NCBI GenBank assembly: GCA_003695915.1
Contig: RFGF01000060.1
Span: 1 to 34,520 of the forward strand
Direction: 5' to 3'
From: Nitrospirota bacterium
GTDB lineage: Bacteria > Nitrospirota > Nitrospiria > Nitrospirales > UBA8639
Length of the DNA: 34,520 nt
Below the pieces are notes generated by a model, which worked only from the letters and a program-made list of their open reading frames with translations, was not told the origin of the DNA and made no database searches. Below are positions 8,350-17,271 of this stretch, in pieces. Numbering within the stretch: position 1 is the first letter of the stretch; every line of letters starts with the position of its first letter. Position numbers and translations under genes: made by a program.

Positions 8350-10776
8350 TCAGGATGAACTGACCCCGGCCCCAACGGATTCCTCCGGAGATCGATCGGC
8401 CTGCGCGCCTTCTTTCGCCAACGCGAGGTCGAGGACCTCGTCGATGGTTTCGACGAACAACAACTGCAGGTCTTTCCGCACCTCTTCCGGAACCTCTTGG
8501 ATATCCTTTTGATTGGCTTTCGGAAGAATGATCCGTCGAATGCCGGCCCGATGCGCCGCCAGGAGTTTTTCCTTGATTCCGCCGACCGGCAAAACCAGTC
8601 CGCTCAAGCTGATCTCGCCGGTCATCGCCGTATCGCTCCGAACCGGCACCCGCAACAAGGCCGACGCCAACGCTGTCGCCATAGTCACGCCGGCCGACGG
8701 TCCGTCCTTGGGAATCGCTCCCTCGGGGATATGGATATGGATCCCGTTCCGTTTGAACAGGGAAATGTCCAACCCCATGGCTTCGGCACGCGACCACAGG
8801 TAGCTGCGCGCCGCATAGGCTGATTCCTGCATGACATCGCCCACATGCCCGGTGATGGTCAGATCGCTTCCTCCGGGCAATAGGGTGCTTTCGACATACA
8901 AGACTTCTCCGCCGGTTTCCGTCCACGCGAGACCGGTGGCGACTCCGATCGGCAGTTCCTTTCTCGCTTCCTCCGGCATAAAGCGTTCCGTCCCCAACCA
9001 ATGCTGCAGGTCCTCTTTGGAGATGACGATCGGTTCCTTGGGTGGCTCGGACGCTTCCGTGAGTCGCAACGCGACCTTGCGGGTCAACCGTCCGAGCATT
9101 TGCTCCAACTGACGGACTCCCGCTTCGCGGGTATATCGATTGATAATGTACGGAATCACATCGTCTTCCAGCCGCACGTGTTGTTCCGTCAAGCCGGCTT
9201 CGGCCATCCGGCGCGGCCACAGATAGCGCTTGGCGATCTCGATTTTTTCCTGGAGGCTATATCCAGGCAGCCGGATGACCTCCATGCGATCCAACAGCGG
9301 ACGGGCGATCGTCTCCAGCGTATTGGCCGTCGTGATGAACATGACCCTCGACAAATCGAAGGGCAAGTCCAGATAATTGTCCCGGAATGTGGAATTCTGG
9401 GCTGGATCCAGAATTTCGAGCAGCGCCGACGCAGGATCGCCGCGAAAATCACGTCCGACTTTATCGACTTCGTCGAGCATCAAGACCGGATTCTTGGCTC
9501 CAGCGCGGCGCAGGGCTTGAATGATCCGGCCAGGCATCGCTCCCACGTACGTCCGGCGATGTCCGCGCAATTCGGCCTCGTCGTGCAGACCGCCGAGGCT
9601 GATGCGCTCGAATTTCCGTCCCAACGCTCGCGCGATGGATTGACCCAGGCTGGTCTTCCCGACTCCTGGCGGGCCGACCAAGCACAAGATTGGGGCTTTG
9701 GCGGACGGGTTTAACTTCAAGACCGCCAGATGCTCGAGAATCCGTTCCTTCACGTCTTGAATGCCGTAATGATCTTCATCCAGGACCTTGCGGACGTGGG
9801 CGAGATCCAGATTGTCTTCCGTCATTGTGTTCCACGGCAGCTCCAACACCAACTCCAGATAATTGCGAATGACTTGGTGATCGGGCGCCGCCGGCGGCAA
9901 CTTCGAAAGCCGTTTGACCTCCTTGAGCGCTTCGGTCTTTACCAGCTCCGGAAGATCGGCCTCTTCGATGCGTTTTTTCAGCAGGGCGACATCGCTTTCT
10001 TCGTGCTCGCCTTCCAACTCGCCCAGCTCTTGCTGAATTTCTTTGAGCTGTTGGCGCAAAAAATATTCACGCTGAGATTTGTCGATCTCGGCTTTCGCCT
10101 GGCTGGCGATCTGATGGCGCAGCTTCAAGACTTGCACTTCGTGCGACAGCGCCGCATAGACTTCCCGGAGAACTTCGACTTGCGTGTTCTGCTCGAGCAG
10201 CTTCTGCAAGCGATCGACGCTCAAATTGAGCAACGAGACCACACGGTAAGCCACGGCCAGCGGATTTTGCTCGGCCCGCAACACGGCCACGATATCCGAC
10301 ACGCCGGGAATGGTGATCAGTTCCGGAAGCTGATCGACCAGGTCCAAGAGCGCCCGATGCAAGGCTTCCACTTCGGGGCCGGTATCGGCCGGTTCCGGCA
10401 AGGCCCGCGCCCGGACAGCGAGATACGGATCGGTATGTACGGCGTCGAGCAGAAACACGCGCTCCACTCCCTGGACGAGAACCTGAAGGTGCCCTTCCGA
10501 ACTTTTGCCCATCTGTTTGATGACGGCTTTGGTTCCGACGGGATACAAATCTCCGAGCGTGGGTTCTTCTTGGTTGGCATCGCGTTGGGTACAGACGATC
10601 AACGCTTTGTCCTCCCGGTTCATGGCCGCTTCAACCGCTGCAATGGAACGCTTCCGCCCGATCGTCAGCGGGACCATCGTGTGCGGAAACACCACGGTAC
10701 GTTTGACCGGAACCAACGGGAGCGTCGTCACCGGTGGGTGTACTTGCTGCACGCGGGGTTCTTCTTGTTTTTCCAT
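8350..10776 (-). CDS. lon: ATP-dependent Lon protease
   Basis: An 808-residue cytosolic AAA+ serine protease that degrades misfolded and regulatory proteins. The order is the N-terminal substrate-binding LON domain (about 18-210), a helical/coiled-coil segment with many Lys/Glu residues (220-300), the AAA+ module with Walker A GPPGVGKT (368-375) and Walker [10 protein letters not shown], and the C-terminal peptidase. The Ser-Lys dyad is present: Ser694 in DGPSAGV and Lys737 in GGIKEK, with the same 43-residue separation as in E. coli Lon. A GGGGGAG ribosome site (10783-10789, complement) precedes the ATG. The C-terminal tail [16 protein letters not shown] looks disordered. A long antisense frame across the gene is a shadow. 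Confidence 0.97.
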   Translation of the reverse strand: MEKQEEPRVQQVHPPVTTLPLVPVKRTVVFPHTMVPLTIGRKRSIAAVEAAMNREDKALIVCTQRDANQEEPTLGDLYPVGTKAVIKQMGKSSEGHLQVLVQGVERVFLLDAVHTDPYLAVRARALPEPADTGPEVEALHRALLDLVDQLPELITIPGVSDIVAVLRAEQNPLAVAYRVVSLLNLSVDRLQKLLEQNTQVEVLREVYAALSHEVQVLKLRHQIASQAKAEIDKSQREYFLRQQLKEIQQELGELEGEHEESDVALLKKRIEEADLPELVKTEALKEVKRLSKLPPAAPDHQVIRNYLELVLELPWNTMTEDNLDLAHVRKVLDEDHYGIQDVKERILEHLAVLKLNPSAKAPILCLVGPPGVGKTSLGQSIARALGRKFERISLGGLHDEAELRGHRRTYVGAMPGRIIQALRRAGAKNPVLMLDEVDKVGRDFRGDPASALLEILDPAQNSTFRDNYLDLPFDLSRVMFITTANTLETIARPLLDRMEVIRLPGYSLQEKIEIAKRYLWPRRMAEAGLTEQHVRLEDDVIPYIINRYTREAGVRQLEQMLGRLTRKVALRLTEASEPPKEPIVISKEDLQHWLGTERFMPEEARKELPIGVATGLAWTETGGEVLYVESTLLPGGSDLTITGHVGDVMQESAYAARSYLWSRAEAMGLDISLFKRNGIHIHIPEGAIPKDGPSAGVTMATALASALLRVPVRSDTAMTGEISLSGLVLPVGGIKEKLLAAHRAGIRRIILPKANQKDIQEVPEEVRKDLQLLFVETIDEVLDLALAKEGAQADRSPEESVGAGVSSS

Positions 10777-10852
10777 GTGAACTCCCCCTTTTTCTCAAAA
10801 GATTGGCATCGTCTCGTCCTCGGCATTCGAGAAACAAAAACTGCCTAAAGTA

Positions 10853-10880
10853 GTAATAGTCACAAAATTTCCAGAGTCAA
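10853..10880 (-). promoter_or_regulatory. Candidate lon promoter
   Basis: On the complement, TTGACT (10875-10880), a 16-nt spacer and TATTAC (10853-10858) lie about 80 nt before the lon start. No convincing heat-shock (CTTGAA/CCCCAT-type) or CIRCE element was seen in the divergent lon-tetR interval. Confidence 0.35.
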
Positions 10881-10975
10881 CGAGTCCGGAGCATGATCGA
10901 GAATCAAGGCTCTGTTTCACCATGGAGAATTCAACCGAAAAAGTCAACGGACCGACGAGACGGTGCGAGATCCGA

Positions 10976-11005
10976 TTGACAGGACCGTTACGATCCCGAC
11001 ACAAT
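10976..11005 (+). promoter_or_regulatory. Candidate promoter of the tetR-exporter operon
   Basis: A perfect TTGACA (10976-10981) is followed after 18 nt by CACAAT (11000-11005). It lies 57 nt before the tetR GTG and just upstream of the palindrome at 11015-11026, a layout that suits repression by a TetR protein. Confidence 0.45.
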
Positions 11006-11014
11006 AGAACGAAA

Positions 11015-11026
11015 AAGTAATTACTT
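11015..11026. promoter_or_regulatory. Candidate TetR operator palindrome
   Basis: AAGTAATTACTT is a perfect 12-bp AT-rich palindrome, extended by TACTCACC on the right. It lies where transcription from the predicted promoter would begin. TetR dimers bind such inverted repeats next to their own gene, so autorepression of this operon is the likely role. This is inferred from position and symmetry. Confidence 0.45.
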
Positions 11027-11062
11027 ACTCACCATATTTTCAGCTCCAACAGTATCGCTGCC

Positions 11063-11776
11063 GTGACGACGATCAAGCCGCTTTCACGATCCGCGCGCGT
11101 TTCAGCTTCGCAACGCAAGGCGAGCATTATTGCGGCTGCCACTCGCCTGTTTGCCTCCAAAGGGTTTTACGGAACCAAGACCCGCGAAATCGCCGAATGC
11201 GCCGGCGTGAGCGAAGCGCTGATTTTCAAACATTTTCCGACCAAACGCGATCTCTATAAGGCAATTTTGGCTGCGCAATCGCCGGTGCCGGGGTTGCTCG
11301 CCGAAGTGCGGGCGCTGGCCGATCGTCGCGACGATGTGGCGGTGTTGACGCACATCGCGCAGACCATTGTGACGAAGGCGCCGGATCTCGCGTTTATGCG
11401 CTTGATGCTCTTCAGTGCGCTCGAAGAGCCGGAGCTGTCGACTATGTTTTTTCGACAGCATGTTCGCCTGTTTTACGATTTTTTGTCCAGCTACATCCAC
11501 CAACGAATTCGCGAAAAGGCGTTTGTGCGCGTCGACCCGTTACTGGCCGCTCGAGCCTTCATGGGGATGCTGATTTATCATCGGATGTTGAGCCACTTGT
11601 TTCAGATGCCCGTGGCCCGAACGCCGAGGTCCATCGTCCGCACATTGGTCCGGATTTTCGTGGAAGGGCTGCGTCCGCCCCGCCGTCGCTCCACCGTCCG
11701 CAGTCGGCGCGCGCAGCGCACAAGGCGAGATCCTGTTCGTTCGGTGACCTCCACAGGGCACTCGTCGCGCCGATGA
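11063..11776 (+). CDS. TetR/AcrR-family transcriptional regulator
   Basis: A 237-residue DNA-binding regulator. The N-terminal helix-turn-helix spans about residues 15-65 and shows the TetR consensus ATRLFASKGFYGTKTREIAE followed by CAGVSEALIFKHFPTKRDLY. The remaining ligand-binding domain is helical. The last ~35 residues are unusually Arg/Ser/Thr-rich (RSRRAQRTRRDP), perhaps an extension into the coupled junction. It starts at GTG without a clear Shine-Dalgarno site. Its stop overlaps the permease ATG (ATGA at 11773-11776), so regulator and exporter are co-translated. It most likely represses the operon until an export substrate binds. Confidence 0.9.
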   Translation: MTTIKPLSRSARVSASQRKASIIAAATRLFASKGFYGTKTREIAECAGVSEALIFKHFPTKRDLYKAILAAQSPVPGLLAEVRALADRRDDVAVLTHIAQTIVTKAPDLAFMRLMLFSALEEPELSTMFFRQHVRLFYDFLSSYIHQRIREKAFVRVDPLLAARAFMGMLIYHRMLSHLFQMPVARTPRSIVRTLVRIFVEGLRPPRRRSTVRSRRAQRTRRDPVRSVTSTGHSSRR

Positions 11777-12903
11777 ATTATGTCGCCCTCAAAATGTTGT
11801 TCGGCGATCGGGCCAAGTATCTCATGCTGCTGGCGGGCTTGACCTTTTCCACCATGTTGATCGTCCAACAGGGGTCGATCTTCTGGGGACTCATGTTGTG
11901 GTCGCAGTCGGGCATCACCAACATCAATGTGCCCATCTGGGTAACGGATCCCAACATCAACCAGGTCGAAGAAGTGAAGCCGCTCGCCGACACCGCGGTC
12001 ACCGTCGTGCGGAGCGTACCCGGCGTGGAATGGGCGATGCCGCTCTATAAAGGGCTGCAGCGAGCCAAGCTGGAAGACGGGAATTATCAGCAAATCTCTT
12101 TGGTCGGTCTCGATGCGGCCACGCTCATCGGGCGTCCTGGTGTCACGCTCGAAGGACGGATCGAAGAACTCCGGGATCCGGATGCGGTCGCGCTCGACCA
12201 ATGGGCGGTGGACCGCTTGGGCGGGCCGGAACGCATGAAAATCGGTACGGTGTTCGAAATCAACGATCATCGGGCCCGCGTGGTGGCCATCGTCCAGACA
12301 CAAAAGAGCTTTCAAAACGTGCCCTTTGTCTATACGACGTACAAACGGGCCTTGCGGTATACGCCGCCGGAAAGACGAAAGCTCTCCTATGTCCTGGTCA
12401 AGCCGAAGGACGGCATCCCCGCCGAGGCCTTGGCGCGGCGCATTGCGCAGGAAACGGGACTGGGGGCGTACACTGCCGACGAATTCGGATGGAAGACGAT
12501 TCGATGGGTCCTCAAAAATACCGGCATCGGCGTCAACTTCGGCACGACCGTGTTCCTCGGGTTCGTCGTCGGGATGGCCATCGCCGGGCAAACCTTCTAT
12601 TTGTTCACGGTCGAAAATCTCAAACAGTTCGGGGCTTTGAAAGCGATCGGGGCGAGCACGGGCATGTTGGCCCGCATGATCCTGCTTCAAAGCTTTACGG
12701 TGGGGCTTATCGGGTACGGCGTGGGGATCGGATTGGCGACGGCATTCGGGTTGACGGCCGGTCGGGGCGGGAATTTGCCCTATGCCGAAACTTGGCCGTT
12801 GCTGGTCGGCGTCCTGATCGCCCTGTTGGGCATCTGTGCATTTTCCAGCGCCATCAGTATCCGGAAGTTGGCCAAACTCGAACCCGGGATTGTCTTTCGA
12901 TGA
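11773..12903 (+). CDS. ABC exporter permease, DevC/FtsX-like
   Basis: A 376-residue inner-membrane permease of the MacB/FtsX superfamily, closest in pattern to DevC of the DevBCA glycolipid exporter (opening YVALKMLFGDRAKYLMLLAG). One transmembrane helix lies near residues 15-40, a periplasmic domain at 45-250, then three helices at about 255-285, 300-330 and 340-365, the standard FtsX topology. The motif FGALKAIGASTGMLARMIL contacts the ATPase in this family. ATGA overlaps join it to tetR upstream and to the ATPase downstream. It would couple ATP hydrolysis to substrate transfer through the HlyD-like adaptor encoded two genes on. Confidence 0.85.
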   Translation: MNYVALKMLFGDRAKYLMLLAGLTFSTMLIVQQGSIFWGLMLWSQSGITNINVPIWVTDPNINQVEEVKPLADTAVTVVRSVPGVEWAMPLYKGLQRAKLEDGNYQQISLVGLDAATLIGRPGVTLEGRIEELRDPDAVALDQWAVDRLGGPERMKIGTVFEINDHRARVVAIVQTQKSFQNVPFVYTTYKRALRYTPPERRKLSYVLVKPKDGIPAEALARRIAQETGLGAYTADEFGWKTIRWVLKNTGIGVNFGTTVFLGFVVGMAIAGQTFYLFTVENLKQFGALKAIGASTGMLARMILLQSFTVGLIGYGVGIGLATAFGLTAGRGGNLPYAETWPLLVGVLIALLGICAFSSAISIRKLAKLEPGIVFR

Positions 12904-13643
12904 CCACGCAGCCATCGGAGATCCCTGAGCCTCCTGCGTCCGCCCCGCTCGTGCATGCGCGGGGGATTGTCAAAAGTTTTCGGGTCGATCATACACGTAT
13001 CCCAGTCTTGAAAGGCGTCGACCTGGATGTGGCCGCCGGAGAAGTGCTGTTGTTGGTCGGGCCGTCGGGAAGCGGGAAAACCACGCTGCTTTCGGTCATT
13101 GCCGGCATTCTGGATGCCGATGAAGGGACCTTGACGGTGCTGGACCGCGACCTGTTCAGCATGACCGAAGACGAAAAGACGGCCTTCCGGCGCGAGGCGA
13201 TGGGCTTTGTCTTTCAACAATTCAACCTCTTGCCAACGCTGACGGCCACGGAAAACGTAGCGGTGCCGCTACTGATCCGCGGCCTCAAGAAGGAGGCGGC
13301 TTTTGCGAGGGCGATCGAAGTCCTCAAGACCTTGGGAATGGGCGGGCGGCTGACCTCCACTCCGTCGCATCTATCAGGAGGGGAACAACAGCGTGTCGCC
13401 ATTGCGCGCGCCCTGGTGACCGAGCCTCGATTGCTGTTGTGCGACGAACCCACTGCGAACTTGGATGCGGAAACCGGGCACAGGGTTGTGGAAGCATTGT
13501 GCCGGGTCGGGAAACGGCCGGATCGCGCCATGATCATCGTGACCCATGACACCCGCATTTTCGAATTCGGCGATCGCCTGGTGCATATGGACGATGGGCG
13601 CATTCGGGAAGTCCAGCACATGAACGAGGAGGAGTTACGATGA
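12900..13643 (+). CDS. ABC exporter ATP-binding protein (DevA/LolD/MacB-type)
   Basis: A 247-residue cytoplasmic ATPase. Walker A GPSGSGKTT, Q-loop FVFQQFNLLPT, signature LSGGEQQRVAIARAL, Walker B LLLCDEPTANLD and the switch histidine in IIVTHD are all intact. The FNLLPTLTATENVAVPL segment is typical of the LolD/MacB/DevA branch that pairs with FtsX-like permeases. The frame runs far upstream inside the permease gene, but the ATG at 12900 overlaps the permease stop as ATGA and gives a normal-length protein. Its end overlaps the adaptor gene in the same way. Confidence 0.93.
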   Translation: MTTQPSEIPEPPASAPLVHARGIVKSFRVDHTRIPVLKGVDLDVAAGEVLLLVGPSGSGKTTLLSVIAGILDADEGTLTVLDRDLFSMTEDEKTAFRREAMGFVFQQFNLLPTLTATENVAVPLLIRGLKKEAAFARAIEVLKTLGMGGRLTSTPSHLSGGEQQRVAIARALVTEPRLLLCDEPTANLDAETGHRVVEALCRVGKRPDRAMIIVTHDTRIFEFGDRLVHMDDGRIREVQHMNEEELR

Positions 13644-14665
13644 TCGTCACACGCCTCAGTTTTTGGTTTGCGCTCGGGGGAGTGCTGCTGACCGTCATGA
13701 CCCTCTGGGCGGCGAGGGAAAAACCTGCTCCACCCCCTCCGCTCCAACCACCGCCGGTGAATCCCTATCCCGAAACGGTCGCCGGAGCCGGCATCGTCGA
13801 AGCCGTCCGTGAAAACGTGCGGATCGCGCCTCCCGTGGCCGGGCTGGTGACACAGGTCTTCGTAAACGTGGGCGATTCCGTCGCTGAGGGTGCCCCGCTG
13901 TTTCAGGTGGACGACCGGGATCTCCGCGCGCAACTGCTGACGCGGGAGCGCGCCATTCCCGCTGCCCGTGCGACAGTCGCCGAGCAGCGCGTAGCCGTCC
14001 GCGATCTGCTCGATCAACTCCGGCGCCTGGAAGCGGTCGAGGACCGCCGGGCGGTGAGTATCGATGCCCTACAGCGCAAACGCTTCGAAGTGGTGCGGGC
14101 CAAACGTGCCTTGGTGCGGGCCCAGGCCGAACTGGCGCTGGCCGTGGCCCAGCGCGACGAAACGCGGCGACTCATCGATCGGCTGACCGTGCGCGCTCCC
14201 CGAGACGGCACCATCTTGCAGGTCAACATTCGTGCCGGGGAATATGCCACCCCCAACGGTGGCGATCCGCCCATCGTGCTCGGCGAAACCCAACAGCTCC
14301 AGGTCAGAACCGATATCGATGAAGTCAATGCTCCGCTGGTCCGCCCCGGGAGCCCGGCCGTGGCCTATCTCAAAGGGCGGACCGATTTTGCCATTCCCTT
14401 GACGTTCGAGCGGATCGAGCCGTTCGTGGTGCCCAAGCGGTCGCTGACCGGCGACAATCAGGAGCGGGTGGACACCCGAGTGCTCCAGGTCATTTATCGT
14501 TTCGAGCAACCGGACTTTCCCGTCTATGTGGGCCAGCAAGTCGATGTATTCATCGAACGGGCGCCAGCGAACGGGGAGGCGGCTTCTGGTTCTCCAGCTC
14601 ATGAAACTCCACTACCGAACAACAACGAGGCAGGGTCCGGACATGGAGGCGACCCTGCCGACTAG
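13640..14665 (+). CDS. HlyD/DevB-like membrane fusion protein
   Basis: A 341-residue periplasmic adaptor. An N-terminal anchor (residues about 7-26, SFWFALGGVLLTVMTLWA) is followed by a proline-rich linker. Next comes the lipoyl-like half motif IAPPVAGLVTQVFVNVGDSV, an alpha-helical hairpin of about 90 residues rich in Arg/Ala/Gln, the second lipoyl half (VRAPRDGTILQVNIRAGEY), and a beta-barrel C-terminal part. These proteins bridge the inner-membrane ABC unit and the outer-membrane channel. GAGGAGGAG (13626-13634) and an ATGA overlap fix the start. The tail after about residue 310 is low complexity. Confidence 0.88.
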   Translation: MIVTRLSFWFALGGVLLTVMTLWAAREKPAPPPPLQPPPVNPYPETVAGAGIVEAVRENVRIAPPVAGLVTQVFVNVGDSVAEGAPLFQVDDRDLRAQLLTRERAIPAARATVAEQRVAVRDLLDQLRRLEAVEDRRAVSIDALQRKRFEVVRAKRALVRAQAELALAVAQRDETRRLIDRLTVRAPRDGTILQVNIRAGEYATPNGGDPPIVLGETQQLQVRTDIDEVNAPLVRPGSPAVAYLKGRTDFAIPLTFERIEPFVVPKRSLTGDNQERVDTRVLQVIYRFEQPDFPVYVGQQVDVFIERAPANGEAASGSPAHETPLPNNNEAGSGHGGDPAD

Positions 14666-14688
14666 TGGCAAAACAGCATGAGGTCCTG

Positions 14689-16284
14689 ATGCGCTTCGGC
14701 ATGTCTCTACCGCGTGTTCGTTCATGGTCTGCGTGGACGGCCAGGCTTCTGGCGTCTCTTGGCGGTTGGGCGCTGGCGCTCAGTCTGGCGTCATGCCTCA
14801 TGGGGCCCGACTATCGACGGCCGGAGGTCGCGGTTCCCGAGCGATGGGACGCCTTGATGCTCGACGGTGCCGAAATGCCGTCTCCGGCATTGCGCGAGGA
14901 TGAGACGCCGTCGGCCGAATGGTGGACGGTGTTTCAGGACGAGGAACTCACCCGCTTGGTCGAGCTCGCGCTGCAAAACAATCATGACGTGCGAGAGGCG
15001 GGCTATCGCGTCCTGGAAGCGCGCGCACTGGTCACGGCGGCGGGGGCTGGATTGTATCCCCAACTGAACGTCGCTGGATCGTACTCGCGCATTCGCCGAT
15101 CCGAAACCATTCTGGTCGGTCCGACGTCCGGAGCTCCGGAAGGCTTTGCTCCGCCTGGCGCTAATTTCGATATCTGGAATGCCTTGCTCGATTTACGATG
15201 GGAACTGGATTTGTGGGGAAAGATCCGCCGGAGCCTGGAAGCGGCCGAGGCCGAAGCCGAGGCGGTGGCCATCGATCGACGCGGGGTCTTGCTTTCGCTC
15301 ATCGGCGATGTGGGACAAACCTATTTTCGGTTGCGGGAGTTGGACGACGTGATCGACATTACTCGCCGCCACATGCGATTGCGCGAAGACTCGTTGGCGC
15401 TGTTGCGCGCACAGGCGAAAGCGGGCTTGATCGACGATTTGGATCTCCGGCGAGCCGAACAACTGGTCGCGGAAACCGCCGCCCAGCTACCGGAACTCGA
15501 GCGCCGGCGGGCGCTCGAAGCACACCGCCTCGCGGTGCTGACAGGAACCATGCCCAACGCGCTCGAGCTGGAGTCCCGTCCGTTACGGGCGCATCTGGTC
15601 CAGCCCGTCGTGCCTATGGGGGTGCCTGCTCAGCTTCTGGAACGGAGGCCGGACATTATTCAGGTCGAGCGATCCCTCGTGGCAGCCAATGCCCGAATCG
15701 GTGAAGCGCGCGCGTATTTTTTCCCCTCCGTCGCCATTACGGGAACCGGCGGATTTCAGACCAGCGAGTTTCAAGATTGGTTCAATTGGGCGAGCCGATC
15801 GATGAGCATCGGTCCCTCGGTCACGGTGCCCATTTTCGAAGGGTACACGAACGTCGCGCGATTGGAGGTCGCCGAGGCTCGCTATCGGCAAATGCTGGAG
15901 CGCTATCATCAGACGATCCTGACCGCCGTTCGAGAAGTCTCGGACCTCTTGACGGCGCTGCAAACTCGTACAGCGCAACTCGAACAGGTGCGCGCCCGAG
16001 TCCGGGCAGCGCAAGCCGCACGAGAGCTCGCCGAACTGCGCTATCGGAAAGGTCTGGTCACCTATTTGGATGTCATCGATGCCCAACGAACTGTCCTCAC
16101 CGCGGAGCAGGCGCTGGTGCAAGTCGAGCGAGCGCGGCTCGAAGAACTCGTGGCCTTGTTCAAGGCCATCGGCGGCGGCTGGGATGCGGCTGATCGAACG
16201 GGTTTGGCCGAAGATTATGATATTCATGAAACAGGGGAAGCCGAAAAGCGTCCGTCCGTTCAGAACCGGGACGATAAACGATGA
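14689..16284 (+). CDS. NodT/TolC-like outer-membrane efflux lipoprotein
   Basis: An outer-membrane channel of the RND/MFP NodT family, 531 residues from ATG 14689. The signal ends in a lipobox (LASC, Cys36), followed by MGPDYRRPEV, the classic mature start of these lipoproteins. Two OEP repeats follow, containing LRWELDLWGKIRRSLEAAEAEAEA and, in the second half, ERRPDIIQVERSLVAANARI and RYRKGLVTYLDVIDAQRTVL. The frame also allows GTG 14665, which overlaps the adaptor's TAG by one base. GAGG six bases before ATG 14689 and a cleaner signal peptide favour the latter. With the preceding three genes it completes an envelope-spanning exporter of unknown substrate. Confidence 0.9.
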   Translation: MRFGMSLPRVRSWSAWTARLLASLGGWALALSLASCLMGPDYRRPEVAVPERWDALMLDGAEMPSPALREDETPSAEWWTVFQDEELTRLVELALQNNHDVREAGYRVLEARALVTAAGAGLYPQLNVAGSYSRIRRSETILVGPTSGAPEGFAPPGANFDIWNALLDLRWELDLWGKIRRSLEAAEAEAEAVAIDRRGVLLSLIGDVGQTYFRLRELDDVIDITRRHMRLREDSLALLRAQAKAGLIDDLDLRRAEQLVAETAAQLPELERRRALEAHRLAVLTGTMPNALELESRPLRAHLVQPVVPMGVPAQLLERRPDIIQVERSLVAANARIGEARAYFFPSVAITGTGGFQTSEFQDWFNWASRSMSIGPSVTVPIFEGYTNVARLEVAEARYRQMLERYHQTILTAVREVSDLLTALQTRTAQLEQVRARVRAAQAARELAELRYRKGLVTYLDVIDAQRTVLTAEQALVQVERARLEELVALFKAIGGGWDAADRTGLAEDYDIHETGEAEKRPSVQNRDDKR

Positions 16285-16501
16285 GAAATAGGAGAACGGC
16301 ACAGCGAATCTCGGCATGGTGGGGGCACTCGGGGCCGGCGCACAGCGATATCCAGCCGCCGAGACCTGCGCGGGCAGGCGCGCTCCGGGCAGCCGATCAT
16401 GGGAAAGGAACAGCCACAACAGTCCGGAACGCGCACACCCAACGTCTCATGCTGTTGGCGTACCCCTGCTCGATGGGGAGGGAAGGACAAACTTGCGGTG
16501 A

Positions 16502-16738
16502 TTACTGAATGACGGACATGCGTTCGATCTGGTCTTTGCGGATTTCGTATTCCTCTTTGGACATGCGCCCTGCCTCGAGTTCTTCCTGGATGCGGTCCAT
16601 CTCTTTTTTCGCCTTGTATTCGTAGCCGGCACCGGCACCCAAGACACCCACAGCGGTACCGCCGACAAACTTCCCGCTACAGCTTACGAGCCCTGGAGTG
16701 ACCACGAGGACGAGTGCGAGGATCTGTAGTAGCCGCAT
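16502..16738 (-). CDS. Small lipoprotein with glycine-zipper and SHOCT-like tail
   Basis: A 78-residue exported protein. The signal MRLLQILALVLVVTPG ends in the lipobox LVSC with Cys20 as lipid acceptor. A glycine-zipper-like stretch (GGTAVGVLGAGAG) follows, then a charged helical segment. Its end, EELEAGRMSKEEYEIRKDQI, resembles the SHOCT oligomerisation motif. AGGAGC (complement, about 16744-16749) precedes the ATG. It faces the exporter operon convergently, and no partner is evident. The role is unknown; small envelope lipoproteins of this design are often stress related. Confidence 0.75.
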   Translation of the reverse strand: MRLLQILALVLVVTPGLVSCSGKFVGGTAVGVLGAGAGYEYKAKKEMDRIQEELEAGRMSKEEYEIRKDQIERMSVIQ

Positions 16739-17069
16739 GTTATGCTCCTGTCGGTCGAGAGGTGAACGATGACGGCTCTTTAGCTGTTTCGCGCCGAGGT
16801 GTCAATCTCCCTGGACACGAGCCACCGAGCATAGGACAGGCGCGCACATGCGTGCCGATCGAGCAAAGGCTGGCGATGGGCGTTCCCAGCCATATTGGCC
16901 TCGGATTCCCGATCCAGCTTACGCTTGAGCACAGTCGGGTGGCCAACGGTGTGCGCCCCGCGTACTGGGCCTCGTATGGTTGGGAGCGCCTCAAATCGAA
17001 CCGATTTGCACTGGACGTGAGCGACGGCATCCTGCCAACGGGCAATCGAACGCGGCTCGAAGAGTTTAT

Positions 17070-17109
17070 CGACAGTAGCCCGTGTCAAGGCAACCTGTTA
17101 CGGGAGGCA
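17070..17109 (+). repeat. 40-bp direct repeat, copy 1
   Basis: The unit begins CGACAGTAGCCCGTGTCAAG and ends CAACCTGTTACGGGAGGCA. An identical copy lies at 17144-17183, giving a 74-bp period. It abuts the left side of the R-M operon. Confidence 0.85.
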
Positions 17110-17143
17110 CCATGCGCCGTGTCGTGTTCGAAGCGGCGCCGAA

Positions 17144-17183
17144 CGACAGTAGCCCGTGTCAAGGCAACCTGTTACGGGAGGCA
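17144..17183 (+). repeat. 40-bp direct repeat, copy 2, plus partial third copy
   Basis: Identical by eye to 17070-17109. It is followed at once by GGCAACCTGTAA (17185-17196), which repeats the repeat's inner GGCAACCTGTTA with one change. No copy was seen at the right end of the operon (27817-27979). Confidence 0.85.
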
Positions 17184-17214
17184 GGGCAACCTGTAAGGCG
17201 GCTCCCGATTCGGG

Positions 17215-17220
17215 TATACT
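17215..17220 (+). promoter_or_regulatory. Candidate -10 box for the R-M operon
   Basis: TATACT matches the -10 consensus at five of six positions and lies 51 nt before hsdM. The possible -35 (CTGTAA, 17191-17196, spacer 18) is weak and falls within the partial repeat copy. Confidence 0.3.
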
Positions 17221-17271
17221 CCACGGCATTTGACGAGTGCTGTTACCGGAACGCACAGGAGGGATTGCCCC

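Larger units (their letters stand above)
16739..17271. other. Gene-poor interval with direct repeats upstream of the R-M operon
   Basis: This 533-bp stretch holds no gene I can support. Several short open frames on both strands cross it but lack ribosome sites and family signatures. It contains two copies of a 40-bp direct repeat (17070-17109 and 17144-17183), a third partial copy (17185-17196), and near its end a candidate -10 box and the strong ribosome site of hsdM. The left part (16780-17065) could be a decayed coding or mobile-element remnant, but nothing in it was recognised. Confidence 0.5.

Noticed and set aside
9730-10848. 372-codon forward frame across lon
   Set aside because: It is antisense to a fully intact lon with all motifs; it has no ribosome site and no family signature, and GC-rich genes often leave such shadows.
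15583-16419. 278-codon minus-strand frame over the outer-membrane channel gene
   Set aside because: It lies opposite the C-terminal half of a clear NodT-type lipoprotein gene, with no recognisable domain.
16281-16508. Forward frame overlapping the channel gene stop as ATGA
   Set aside because: The overlap is suggestive, but the product is rich in Arg/Ala/Pro/His without fold or family features and runs into the facing lipoprotein gene.
17070-17183. Start of a CRISPR array
   Set aside because: There are only two full repeat units, no regular spacers beyond one interval, and no cas genes nearby.
16714-17196. 160-codon forward frame and opposing frames (16740-17045, 16780-17088) in the pre-hsdM gap
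   Set aside because: No start signals and no domains; the end of the frame only translates the 40-bp repeats. A decayed gene cannot be excluded.
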